Assembly (NCBI RefSeq): GCF_001612725.1
Contig: NZ_BDAZ01000025.1
Location: forward strand, 124,001 to 188,000
Length of the DNA stretch: 64,000 bases
Direction: 5' to 3'
DNA from: Nocardia anaemiae NBRC 100462
Lineage (GTDB): Bacteria > Actinomycetota > Actinomycetes > Mycobacteriales > Mycobacteriaceae
The notes under the pieces were generated by a model. That model ran no database searches. It was not told the DNA's origin and saw only the letters and a list, made by a program, of their open reading frames with translations. How positions within the stretch are numbered: position 1 is the first letter of the stretch; every line of letters begins with the position of its first letter. Shown here piece by piece: positions 34,422-41,973 of the stretch. Made by a program: the position numbers and the translations under genes.

Positions 34422-35042
34422 ATGCACGTCCTGTTCGTCTGCAACGGCAATGTCTGCCGTTCGGTAATCGCCGAGCGGCTGACCCGCGCCGTAGCGGTCG
34501 AATACAACCTGTCCGGACTCACCGCGGAAAGCGCGGGAACCCGTGCGCTGGTTGGCTTTCCGATCGAACCGCTCGCCGCGCGGACCATCGAGGGACTCGG
34601 CGCCGACGCCGACCATTTCCGGGCACGCAAGCTGAAGCCGGAACTGATCGACCGCGCTGATCTGGTGCTCGCCATGACCGAGCAGATCCGGGACCAGGCG
34701 GCACGGATGGCATTCGGGGCCGGATCACGCACCTTCACCCTGCTGGAAGCACATCGCATCGCCAAGGTCACCGGCGCCGAGACGATCGCCGATCTGCACC
34801 GCGCCCGCCACGATCTCGCCCTTGTCGGGCGGGAAAATATCGCCGACCCCGTCGGCCTGTCGGAGGCCGCGTTCTGCGAGGTCGGTGACCGCATCGCCGA
34901 GGCATTGGTACCGCTGCTGCTGGCCTTGGCGCCGCACGAACAGCAAAGGCCCGTCGACGACGACCGCAACGGCCTCGTAGTGGCCCCTGGGGCGCGTCCC
35001 GCGCCGCTGGCCGCCTTCCTTGCCGCCCAGCGGATCCGGTGA
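34422..35042 (+). CDS. low-molecular-weight protein tyrosine phosphatase-like
   Basis: The N-terminus carries the phosphatase loop C-x5-R-S: VCNGNVCRS with Cys7 and Arg13, at the normal position for the LMW-PTP family. SAGT at 38-40 and the DP motif (ADPVG, Asp142) that supplies the general acid are also present. At 206 residues it is longer than the usual 150-160, with an Ala/Pro-rich C-terminal tail that has no clear domain. Arsenate reductase relatives share the loop, but the DP motif favours a phosphatase. It stands alone. Confidence 0.87.
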   Translation: MHVLFVCNGNVCRSVIAERLTRAVAVEYNLSGLTAESAGTRALVGFPIEPLAARTIEGLGADADHFRARKLKPELIDRADLVLAMTEQIRDQAARMAFGAGSRTFTLLEAHRIAKVTGAETIADLHRARHDLALVGRENIADPVGLSEAAFCEVGDRIAEALVPLLLALAPHEQQRPVDDDRNGLVVAPGARPAPLAAFLAAQRIR

Positions 35043-35140
35043 CACGCAGGGCCCGGTGTCCAGTTAGCGGGTAAAGGGATTACACTCGCGCGCGGAATAA
35101 CTTCCGCCGTTGATGGTTCGACACACGACAGGAACCAGAC

Positions 35141-35566
35141 ATGCCGAAACGAATCTCGGATGTTTCGCTCCATGTTTATGTCACACCGGAAACCCTCGAT
35201 CGCGTCGTCGATTCGGTGCGCGAGGTGGTGGACGACCACCTCCAGGACCGCGATGTCTTCGCGTGGCGCTTCACATTGCCCGTCGAACCCGACGCACCGG
35301 AGCACCTACTACTCGAAACCCAATGGCGCGTAGAGCATCCCGGCCAAGAGCACGGGGCACGACGCACCTATGAGATCGCACTCAGCCTGGTCGGTGCGCC
35401 GCGCGATCTGACCGCACCGAGCCTGGGCGCGCTGGAGAAGCGCCTGATGTTGGAAACCGCCAGTTGCCCAATGGATCTGGCGATCCCGCGAACCATCCGC
35501 GTGCAGCGCCGCGACAGCTTCGACTTCGAAACCGAGCGCGAACGATTCCGCCTCCCCGGACCTTAG
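35141..35566 (+). CDS. hypothetical protein
   Basis: A 141-residue protein I do not recognise. It looks like real coding sequence: G/C at third positions, balanced composition, and alternating strand and helix segments (ISDVSLHVYVTPETLDRVVDSVREVVDDHLQ, then FAWRFTLPVEPDAPEHLLLETQWRVEH). No signal peptide, membrane helix or catalytic motif is visible. The opening pattern hints at an alpha/beta ferredoxin-like fold. It ends just before the accessory region. Confidence 0.6.
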   Translation: MPKRISDVSLHVYVTPETLDRVVDSVREVVDDHLQDRDVFAWRFTLPVEPDAPEHLLLETQWRVEHPGQEHGARRTYEIALSLVGAPRDLTAPSLGALEKRLMLETASCPMDLAIPRTIRVQRRDSFDFETERERFRLPGP

Positions 35567-35759
35567 GCCCCGCGCCTCTTGCCGGTCGTAGGTGGTCGGC
35601 TGGGTCGCATCGAGGGCGGCCGGTTCGACCGAATCCAGTTCTGGGTGTACCCGATGAGTTACCAGTGTGCTCTCTAAACGGGTCACCGCTGGTCATGGTG
35701 CCGACAGTACCGTGTGTTCTGGGGCCAATTGCCATCTAGTCGTCAAGAATTCGGCCGAC

Positions 35760-35920
35760 GTGTGTCTAGCGTGGTGCTGAATGACGCGGTGTGTCGGTGT
35801 GGCCTGGTTGGGCGGGGGGCCAGCGAGGAGGCGGGGCGCAGGGGAAGACGTAGCGCCGGATGCGGTGAGAGCCGCACGTCCGGTCGGCGGGCGGCCACGA
35901 GAGACGGACCGTCGGGACAT
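35760..35920 (+). mobile_element. group II intron remnant (domain V and flanks)
   Basis: Positions 35851-35886 form the compact hairpin of group II intron domain V: a lower CCGG/CCGG stem, the two-base AC bulge, an upper GCGG/CCGC stem and a GAGA (GNRA) tetraloop, preceded by an AGC element that carries two extra bases. The following GGCGGGCGGCCACGAGAGACG resembles a domain VI start. A GTGTG that could be the intron 5' end occurs at 35760, only about 90 bases before domain V. Domains I-IV and the reverse transcriptase are therefore lost. It cannot be active. Confidence 0.6.
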
Positions 35921-35927
35921 GCAATGA

Positions 35928-35990
35928 TTCGACAAACTCGCTGGTCGCTACCTCACCACCCCCATCAACCAATGGCTACGACACGAATGA
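35928..35990 (+). pseudogene. C-terminal gene remnant after the intron
   Basis: Right after the intron-like sequence a 20-residue frame, FDKLAGRYLTTPINQWL and three more residues, runs to a TGA at 35988. It has no start codon and is preceded by a stop in frame. It looks like the end of a protein gene, perhaps the 3' exon of the gene the intron invaded. The parent gene is not identified. Confidence 0.35.
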
Positions 35991-35992
35991 GG

Positions 35993-36013
35993 GAGGGCGC
36001 ACACCCCGCCCTC
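35993..36013 (-). terminator. terminator of the HEPN operon
   Basis: A 7-bp perfect inverted repeat (GAGGGCG and complement) with a 7-base loop lies about 20 bases past the HEPN gene stop codon. Confidence 0.55.
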
Positions 36014-36032
36014 ACCACCTTCAAAACACAGG

Positions 36033-36947
36033 CTAATCGTTGCCGTAGTCGGGCTCCATGTGGTCCATTGCATCGTCCGTGACACCGAACTCGTCATCGA
36101 TGCCCGCAGCAACGATGACCTCCCAGCCGTCGATCACCAGTTTGCAGGTTTCGCAGCTGAAGTAGTCGGAGCCGACCGTGAGTTCTGCCCACACGTCGTA
36201 GTCGTCTTCGCCGATTTGCTCGTGCTTGATCTGTGTATCGTTGACGTTCTCGCCTTCGACAACCCCTGTGGAGCCGCACGCTGGACACTTGGCGTCAGCG
36301 TGATATGAAAGACCGAGGCTGATATCCCGAGGTTTCTCCCATTCTGTGGCGATCCGCCTCGGCAGGTCCCCAGATCGCGATTGGGCAAATCGCTGCTTGG
36401 CTCGCTCGACAAGCATTTGAGCCCGGTGCTCGATGTTCTTCTTATTTCGGGTCAGATACTTTTCCACGAGGTCGGTGCGAGCAGCACCGACGAGGTCTTC
36501 GACATCCTTATCCAGCGCATTCACAAGGATCACGGCTTGCGCCCAGTATCGGGGCCACCATGCCTCGGAGGGAATCCGAGTGAACGTTGCTGCACCGCCG
36601 TGCAGGTAGTTGTTGCGCGCACCAGTAATTGCACCTGCCTCCTTTTCGCTGAACGGCGGAAATGCTTTGCTACATCGCGATATCAGCGTCGTAGCGGTCA
36701 CCGATGTGAATCGGGCCTGACCTTGGGTGAGACCGCTGGCAACCAAGAGGTTGCCGCCGTCTTCAGTCGGACTGGCTATCAGTAGTGGAGAATGCCGCGA
36801 CAGTGCTGCCTTCGCAAGCAGTTCGAGGGCAAGTGCGGCCCAAAGCGCCTGCTCGTCGAAGTCTCTCACCACGTCATCGTCCATTGCGTGACTGATGAAC
36901 AGCTTGGCTTTGAGCCACAGCGCGTGTGCGTCATAACTGTCTGTCAT
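36033..36947 (-). CDS. HEPN-like protein with C-terminal zinc ribbon
   Basis: A 304-residue protein I do not recognise as a named family. The N-terminal part is all-helical (DEQALWAALALELLAKAAL at about 31-49) and carries R-N-N-Y-L-H at 111-116, the R-x4-H signature of HEPN ribonucleases. The C-terminal part has two Cys pairs, CPAC at 221-224 and CETC at 265-268, fitting a zinc ribbon that could bind nucleic acid. Many HEPN proteins cut RNA in antiviral defence or toxin systems. The start overlaps the stop of the dioxygenase gene by 4 bases, so the two are translationally coupled. It is the last gene of a three-gene operon. Confidence 0.65.
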   Translation of the reverse strand: MTDSYDAHALWLKAKLFISHAMDDDVVRDFDEQALWAALALELLAKAALSRHSPLLIASPTEDGGNLLVASGLTQGQARFTSVTATTLISRCSKAFPPFSEKEAGAITGARNNYLHGGAATFTRIPSEAWWPRYWAQAVILVNALDKDVEDLVGAARTDLVEKYLTRNKKNIEHRAQMLVERAKQRFAQSRSGDLPRRIATEWEKPRDISLGLSYHADAKCPACGSTGVVEGENVNDTQIKHEQIGEDDYDVWAELTVGSDYFSCETCKLVIDGWEVIVAAGIDDEFGVTDDAMDHMEPDYGND

Positions 36948-37597
36948 CGCGTGTTTCCGATCCGGTACGAAATCCTGGTCAAGGTGCGATCCTCATCACC
37001 ATCTTGGACTGCTGCGCGAGCATGCAGAGCTCTACGGTTGTCAATGAGTAGGAATTGCCCTGCTGTCGTCCAGGGATGGGTGGAAGCACTGCTTTGCGAG
37101 TCTGCAAAGTATTTGACTGCATCCCGCGCTCTTTGGTTACCCGCTCGCATGCAGCCCGGATCGTATCGGAGCCGTGCAGTATCGTTGTCGTACGCTGTCG
37201 CGAGGAATGATTCACTCCCTGTGTCGACTACGAAGACGGCATCAACAAGCCATCGTGGCCTGTTTTGTGGACGCCAAAGCATCGTTGGTGTGGTGTTCGG
37301 CACCTCGGCGAACAGAATGATCAGATCAGGCGTCTGCCGGAGATGTGCACCATCAGTGTGTAGCGGTTGCGGCCCTAACCCGTAGATTGCGCTGAGGGAC
37401 CGCGGTGGTGCGTTTTCAGGCGTGGTCGGACGCAGGTTGGTCACCGCAGGTTCACCAGGTCGAATGGCGACCTGCTCCCATCCGAGGTCCTTTATCGCCC
37501 ATTCGATCTGGAACATGGACGCAGGCTCTGTACTGCTGGTCCAGCCGGTACGAGCAGCCTCGTTCTGCATCTCGGTCAATCGCTCGGTCATCGACAC
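36944..37597 (-). CDS. short Fe(II)/2-oxoglutarate-dependent dioxygenase (TauD-like)
   Basis: The facial triad of TauD/clavaminate synthase-like oxygenases is visible: H80-x-D82 in LHTDGAHLRQTPD and distal His192 in LLIDNRRALHARAA, followed by Arg208 in LTRISYR, which binds the 2-oxoglutarate carboxylate. At 217 residues it is shorter than the usual 270-300. The GTG at 37597 has AAAAGGGG eight bases upstream. It overlaps the HEPN gene and starts 38 bases after the STAND gene. In this setting it may modify a macromolecule or a signal rather than a nutrient; that is inference. Confidence 0.8.
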   Translation of the reverse strand: MSMTERLTEMQNEAARTGWTSSTEPASMFQIEWAIKDLGWEQVAIRPGEPAVTNLRPTTPENAPPRSLSAIYGLGPQPLHTDGAHLRQTPDLIILFAEVPNTTPTMLWRPQNRPRWLVDAVFVVDTGSESFLATAYDNDTARLRYDPGCMRAGNQRARDAVKYFADSQSSASTHPWTTAGQFLLIDNRRALHARAAVQDGDEDRTLTRISYRIGNTR

Positions 37598-37635
37598 GTG
37601 TGTAGCCCCTTTTCAAACGAGGTAGAACGAATCGC

Positions 37636-40116
37636 TCATCGCTCGCGGTCGGCAAGGTTTCGTTCGAACAACGGGATTGCCTCGGCCACGCGTCCCACAT
37701 CTCGGTAGGCGAGGGCAAGGTTGTGGCGGGTTGTCAAGGTGTCGGGGTGGCCGGGGGCCAGGATGCGTTCGCGATCACTGAGGACCCGCTCGTGCAGTTC
37801 GATCGCCTCGGCCAATCGCCCCGCCGACCAGTAGACGTTTGCGACGTTGTGGCGGGAGGTGAGGGTGTCGGGGTGGTCGGGGCCGAGGACACGTTCACGG
37901 TCAGCGAGATTCCGCTCGTACAGGTCAATCGCTTCGGATAGCCGCCCCGCTGATCTGTATGTGCCAGCGAGGCTGTTGCGCGAGTACAGGGTATAGGGGT
38001 GTTCAGCACCCAGGATGCGTTCGCGATCACTGAGGACCTGCTCGTGCAGTTCGATCGCCTCGGTCAATCGCCGCGCTGACCTGTAGGCGTTTGCGACGTT
38101 GTGGCGGGAGGTGAGGGTGTCGGGGTGGTCGGGGCCGAGGACACGTTCACGGTCAGCGAGATTCCGCTCGTACAGGTCGATCGCTTCGGATAGCCGCCCC
38201 GCTGATCTGTAGGTGTTGGCGAGGTTGTTGCGGGAGTGCAGGGTGTCGGGGTGGTCGAGGCCGAGGACGCGTTCGCGGTCGGTGAGGTTCCGCTCGTACA
38301 GGTCGATCGCTTCGGATAACCGCCCCGCTGACTCGTAGGTGTTGGCGACGTTGTGGCGGGCTGTGAGGGTGTCGGGGTGATCAGGGCCGAGGACACGTTC
38401 GCGGTCAATGAAAACCTGCTCGTGCAGGGTGATCGCCTCCGGCAGCCGCTCCGCCCAGTGGTAGGCGTAGGCGAGAGTGTGGCGGGCTGTCAGGGCATCG
38501 GGGTGATCGGAACCGAGAAACTGTTCGTGTTCGACGACAGTTCGGCGAGCTAGGTCGATGGCGCGGGTGAGATCAGAGGATTCGATGAGCTGATGGGTAG
38601 CCCACCGGCGCATGGCCAACACGATGGCGAGGGTGTCGAGGTCGGGGATGTGGTTGATGGCTTCCCAGAGTGCTTCTATGTGGTCGACCAATCGGGAGCC
38701 TTCCTCCCGCCGTTGAAACGCTTGGGCTTCATCGAACAATTGCGGTGCGAGTATCACAACCGCGTCGGCGGCGATACTGGTGATGGTGTGGGTGGTTTGG
38801 GCGCGTTGTCGCAGAACCCGACCCAGCAGTCGGTGCATCACGATGGTGTTCCCGGTGGTCGACCACGACAGCAGCGACCCCTCCACGCACCGCTGCAATG
38901 CTGCGGCTAGATGGCAATCGGAGTCGGGCAGCATCGTGTAGTCGACGCCATCGGGGGCGAGCATCGCCATCACACCCAGCAACCAGCGCACTTTCTCGTC
39001 GAGTTCTGGGGCGCCGGTGGGGGTTTCGGTGGTTTGGATCGACAACAGTAGCGCCTGATCCACAGCCAGGGGGTGGTCGCTTCCTCTACGGCGCGGCAGC
39101 ACCGCGGGCAGTGGTTGAGCCGCGAGGAGTTGTCGGTAGCGGCTGTAGTCCAGGCGACGGCCGGTGATGGTGGCCGCTGCGGCCGACAACGCCAACGGCA
39201 GATCCCCGAGATCCTTCGCCACCTGCGCGGCACCGATGTCGTCGTTCAAGCCGGTCGACTCTCGCAGATAGGTGATCGATTCATCGCGGGCGAATCCCTC
39301 ACCGGCGTCGATGATCTCGCCGAGTTGAGTGAACGAGCGGTCGATAGTGGTCACCACCACCCGGGTCACGCCGCCGGTCGGCAGAAATCGATCTACCAGG
39401 TCGGGGTCGGTGGCGTTGTCCAACACCAGTAGCGCTGGGTCCTGGCGTCCCGACAAGTGATCACGCAGCCTCCGGGCCGAGACTGCGGAATCGCCATCGG
39501 GGCCGGCTACCCCGACGCGGGTCGCGATATCGGCAAGACCGGCCAGCAGGGTGTCGGCGGTTTCGGCGTTGACCCAGCCCACCACCCCCTCCCCTGCACC
39601 GACGGCCTCCCGGGCATAGGCAGCCGCCACTTGTGTCTTGCCCGCGCCCCGCATCCCGGTCACCACTACCGCCACCGATGCACGTTGCAGCGTCTCCCGC
39701 AGTTCCTCCACCTGCGCACGAACCACGAAATACGGTGCGCGTCGAGGGATCCTGCCCACCACCACACACCCGGCATCAGGTGAATCCGGGCCGGGTCGGG
39801 ATCGCGGTGGTTTGCGTTGCGCGTTGCCGCGCAGGGTCTGCCAGTAGGTGATTGTGCGCTTATCCGGGATCCTCGCCGCAGGGGTCTTCCCGGACTTGGC
39901 GTACAACACCCGCAGTACCTTCTCGAATTTGCCCGCATCACGCGGGATTACCACTGCGGCGTCATCGGAGTCGAACCACCCTGCGACAGTACTGATCGAT
40001 ACCATGCCGCCGATTTCGCTGGCGATAGCCGTCGGCGAGGGCTTACCAGCCGCCGCGTACAGCGCCCGCCACTGTGCAAGGTACTCCTCTCGCGGCGAAG
40101 CAGGCCTAGCGGACAT
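37636..40116 (-). CDS. STAND NTPase with tetratricopeptide repeats
   Basis: An 826-residue signalling ATPase. Residues 10-75 look like a helix-turn-helix-type domain (PSPTAIASEIGGMVSISTVAGWF). The NB-ARC/STAND module has Walker A TGMRGAGKT at 153-161, Walker B LLVLDNATD near 229-237 and the GDLPLAL motif at 304-310. A helical region follows, then about seven 42-residue TPRs of the kinesin light-chain type (L-D-HPDTLT-RHN-A-Y--AGR--EAI-L-E) to the end. Such proteins oligomerise on sensing a ligand; related ones serve as phage sensors. The ATG at 40116 has AGGAAGG upstream. First gene of the operon with the dioxygenase and HEPN genes. Confidence 0.87.
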   Translation of the reverse strand: MSARPASPREEYLAQWRALYAAAGKPSPTAIASEIGGMVSISTVAGWFDSDDAAVVIPRDAGKFEKVLRVLYAKSGKTPAARIPDKRTITYWQTLRGNAQRKPPRSRPGPDSPDAGCVVVGRIPRRAPYFVVRAQVEELRETLQRASVAVVVTGMRGAGKTQVAAAYAREAVGAGEGVVGWVNAETADTLLAGLADIATRVGVAGPDGDSAVSARRLRDHLSGRQDPALLVLDNATDPDLVDRFLPTGGVTRVVVTTIDRSFTQLGEIIDAGEGFARDESITYLRESTGLNDDIGAAQVAKDLGDLPLALSAAAATITGRRLDYSRYRQLLAAQPLPAVLPRRRGSDHPLAVDQALLLSIQTTETPTGAPELDEKVRWLLGVMAMLAPDGVDYTMLPDSDCHLAAALQRCVEGSLLSWSTTGNTIVMHRLLGRVLRQRAQTTHTITSIAADAVVILAPQLFDEAQAFQRREEGSRLVDHIEALWEAINHIPDLDTLAIVLAMRRWATHQLIESSDLTRAIDLARRTVVEHEQFLGSDHPDALTARHTLAYAYHWAERLPEAITLHEQVFIDRERVLGPDHPDTLTARHNVANTYESAGRLSEAIDLYERNLTDRERVLGLDHPDTLHSRNNLANTYRSAGRLSEAIDLYERNLADRERVLGPDHPDTLTSRHNVANAYRSARRLTEAIELHEQVLSDRERILGAEHPYTLYSRNSLAGTYRSAGRLSEAIDLYERNLADRERVLGPDHPDTLTSRHNVANVYWSAGRLAEAIELHERVLSDRERILAPGHPDTLTTRHNLALAYRDVGRVAEAIPLFERNLADRER
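37760..38211 (-). repeat. near-identical 252-bp higher-order repeat in TPR region
   Basis: Within the TPR-coding region, about 200 bases at 37760-37959 recur at 38012-38211, exactly 252 bases (two 126-bp TPR units) apart, with only a few differences. The stretch from about 37841 shows a single mismatch in about 115 bases. Such repeats can gain or lose units by slippage or recombination. Confidence 0.85.
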
Positions 40117-40283
40117 CACTACGCCTTCCTCGACTCGTGACGACCCGGCACGAGTCGTAGACCCGTGAAACCCCTCCCGACATGCACATATCCGCACAAT
40201 AACTGACTCCGGGATTCGTACACCGTCGAATCCAACGGCTCACTGGAAGGCGACCGCTTCACCCCACGTCGATCGGAAACCTC

Positions 40284-40475
40284 ATGTCACACACCGACAA
40301 AGCCCTCCTGCTCACCGTCGCCGGTCTCACCGCGCTCATCGTCGGGATCACCGCGGGCATACTCGCCCGCATCGACGGCGCCACCCTCGCCACCACCATC
40401 ACAGCTGGCGGGATCGGCTTCGCCAGCACCCTCACCCTGATCTTGGCCTGCATCACCACATACACCCTGCTCTAG
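40284..40475 (+). CDS. small two-helix membrane protein
   Basis: A 63-residue hydrophobic protein. Two predicted membrane helices (LLLTVAGLTALIVGITAGIL and IGFASTLTLILACITTYTLL region) are joined by a short loop ARIDGATLATTI. A GGAAA ribosome site precedes the ATG. It is divergent from the STAND gene with 167 bases between starts. Small membrane proteins of this kind often act as effectors or partners of sensor ATPases in actinobacteria; that role is inferred. Confidence 0.6.
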   Translation: MSHTDKALLLTVAGLTALIVGITAGILARIDGATLATTITAGGIGFASTLTLILACITTYTLL

Positions 40476-40641
40476 CAATTCCTCCGACACCGACCGACGC
40501 CAAAGACCCGCAGCTGGTTGGTGAATGATGTTGGGGTGTCCGCTGATTCGCGTCCTTCCCATGGAGTCAACGGCCCTGGTCGGGGCGCTGCCGGAGCACC
40601 AACCACCCACACTCGCAGCACAAGAACCCAAAAACTCAGCC

Positions 40642-40836
40642 CTACCAGAGCGGTTGGTCGTCGGTGAGGTGTGCGGGGTTCCATTCGTCGGCGGACACAG
40701 TTGTGGGGTCGGTATCGATCGGTTCCGGCGAACGGGCCCGCCTCGGTGCGGGTTTCCAGAACACCGGGAAGGTGTTGCTGGGAAGCTGGGACCGTCTACA
40801 GTCCAGCGCAGCTGGCGCAGCGCAGCGATCACCCAC
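40642..40836 (-). CDS. possible small Pro-rich protein
   Basis: A 64-residue frame starting with GTG and ending DDQPLW. The second half (RARSPEPIDTDPTTVSADEWNP, then AHLTDD) has natural-looking composition and codon use, but the first 25 residues do not. A later GTG could be the true start. No family is recognised, and it lies antisense to the leader of the next gene. Low confidence. Confidence 0.25.
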   Translation of the reverse strand: MGDRCAAPAALDCRRSQLPSNTFPVFWKPAPRRARSPEPIDTDPTTVSADEWNPAHLTDDQPLW

Positions 40837-40864
40837 TCACACATCGCAAACGATCGGAGACACC

Positions 40865-41464
40865 ATGACCGGCGACTCGGATGCCGACATGCGGTTGCTC
40901 ACTCTCGCCTTGATGGGTGAGTTTGCCAAGGTGCAGGATGTCATCGACGCGCTGGTGGGAATGTATTTCGAGCGTCGAACTCCCGGCCTGCAATGGTATT
41001 TGAAGCAGAAGGGCGTGCCTGCCCGGATAAGCGACACCGATCGCCCGCGGTTGGTGTCCTCGATTGCGGAAGACCTCGGTACCACAGGTGACCTCACGAA
41101 CTTCCGGACGACGTTCGAGCGAGTGAAGCGTGTTCGAGACTACGCGGGTCACTCGGTGCGGATAGAGATGCTGGACAGCGACACGATTCTGCTGAAGAAG
41201 CAGTTCGTTGAGTCGGCAGAGGCCAAGCTGGACCCACCTGTGACGGTGACGCGAGCGGAGTTGGCCTCCCACCACCGGGACGTGTTGTGGATGTTGAACC
41301 ATGTGCAGTACATCATCGGTTCGAGCGATCTGACGGTGAAGACCTACCTCGGTGATCGAGAGATCCAAGCGCTGGCTCCTCCCGCAAACCCGGAAGACTG
41401 GAACGAGATCGGATACGTCTTCGTCGACGAACAGACGGTCACGAGCACGTCTGCCGAGCGCTGA
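40865..41464 (+). CDS. HEPN-like hypothetical protein
   Basis: A 199-residue, mostly helical protein. VKRVRDYAGHS carries R91-D-Y-A-G-H96, the R-x4-H motif of HEPN domains, at a normal position in a long helix (FRTTFERVKRVRDYAGH). No zinc ribbon or second domain is seen; the C-terminus is acidic. The ATG at 40865 has GGAG upstream; longer frames to 40664 are antisense to other candidate sequence. It is not closely linked to its neighbours, which are on the other strand. It may be an RNase or a nucleotidyltransferase partner; only the motif supports this. Confidence 0.55.
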   Translation: MTGDSDADMRLLTLALMGEFAKVQDVIDALVGMYFERRTPGLQWYLKQKGVPARISDTDRPRLVSSIAEDLGTTGDLTNFRTTFERVKRVRDYAGHSVRIEMLDSDTILLKKQFVESAEAKLDPPVTVTRAELASHHRDVLWMLNHVQYIIGSSDLTVKTYLGDREIQALAPPANPEDWNEIGYVFVDEQTVTSTSAER

Positions 41465-41555
41465 TCGGGAGCACCCGGTCCAGGTCCGACGTGATTGGGA
41501 ACTCCTGCCGGTATCGAGTCGGTGTGACTTCGCGAGGAGAGGCCGACGAGGTGGA

Positions 41556-41872
41556 TCAATCCTCTCGTACGACCGGTCCGCGAAACCAACAGTAGGGCAG
41601 GTGGCCGTCGGGGGAGTCAACATACAGGTTGTAGGCGGCGCGGATGCAGTCGCCGACCTCGGCGGTGTGACCGGGTTCGATCAGATATTCCACAGCGAAC
41701 CGGGTGATAGCCAGGTGGTGAGCAGTTCGTCTTCTTTGTCGTAGATGTCGAGCCATGAGGTCGTGGCTTCGGGTAGTGGGGTGTCGGTGATTTCGAAGCA
41801 TCGGATGAATGCGGCGCAGCGGGTGAGAAGGATCGTGTACCGGACAGGTCGGTATCCGAGGTAGTCGACCAT
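41556..41872 (-). pseudogene. small gene split by a frameshift
   Basis: A strong AGGAG ribosome site stands 7 bases before the ATG at 41872. The frame MVDYLGYRPVRYTILLTR continues to about 41700 (DELLTTW), then coding quality moves to the next frame (ITRFAVEYLIEPGHTAE onward, ending GPVVRED at 41556). The two parts join to about 105 residues. One inserted or lost base in ACCACCTGGC near 41705-41715 would explain it: a decayed gene, a sequencing error, or a programmed frameshift. Family not recognised. Confidence 0.6.
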
Positions 41873-41973
41873 AGTGGGCTCCTGACGGAGCCAAGCGCCG
41901 GTTCACAGGCGCCCGGCCCGTTGCGATGCGCGATCGATGATTCGTACGTCAAGCCTCGATAGTCTGCGGCCGA

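Noticed and set aside
37636..38560. Repeats as a CRISPR array
   Set aside because: The 126-base units are coding TPRs in one open frame; there are no short repeats with unique spacers.
40525..40920. A 131-codon plus-strand frame before the HEPN-like gene
   Set aside because: Composition is unnatural (many His, Arg and Cys), there is no ribosome site and it overlaps the true start of the next gene in another frame.
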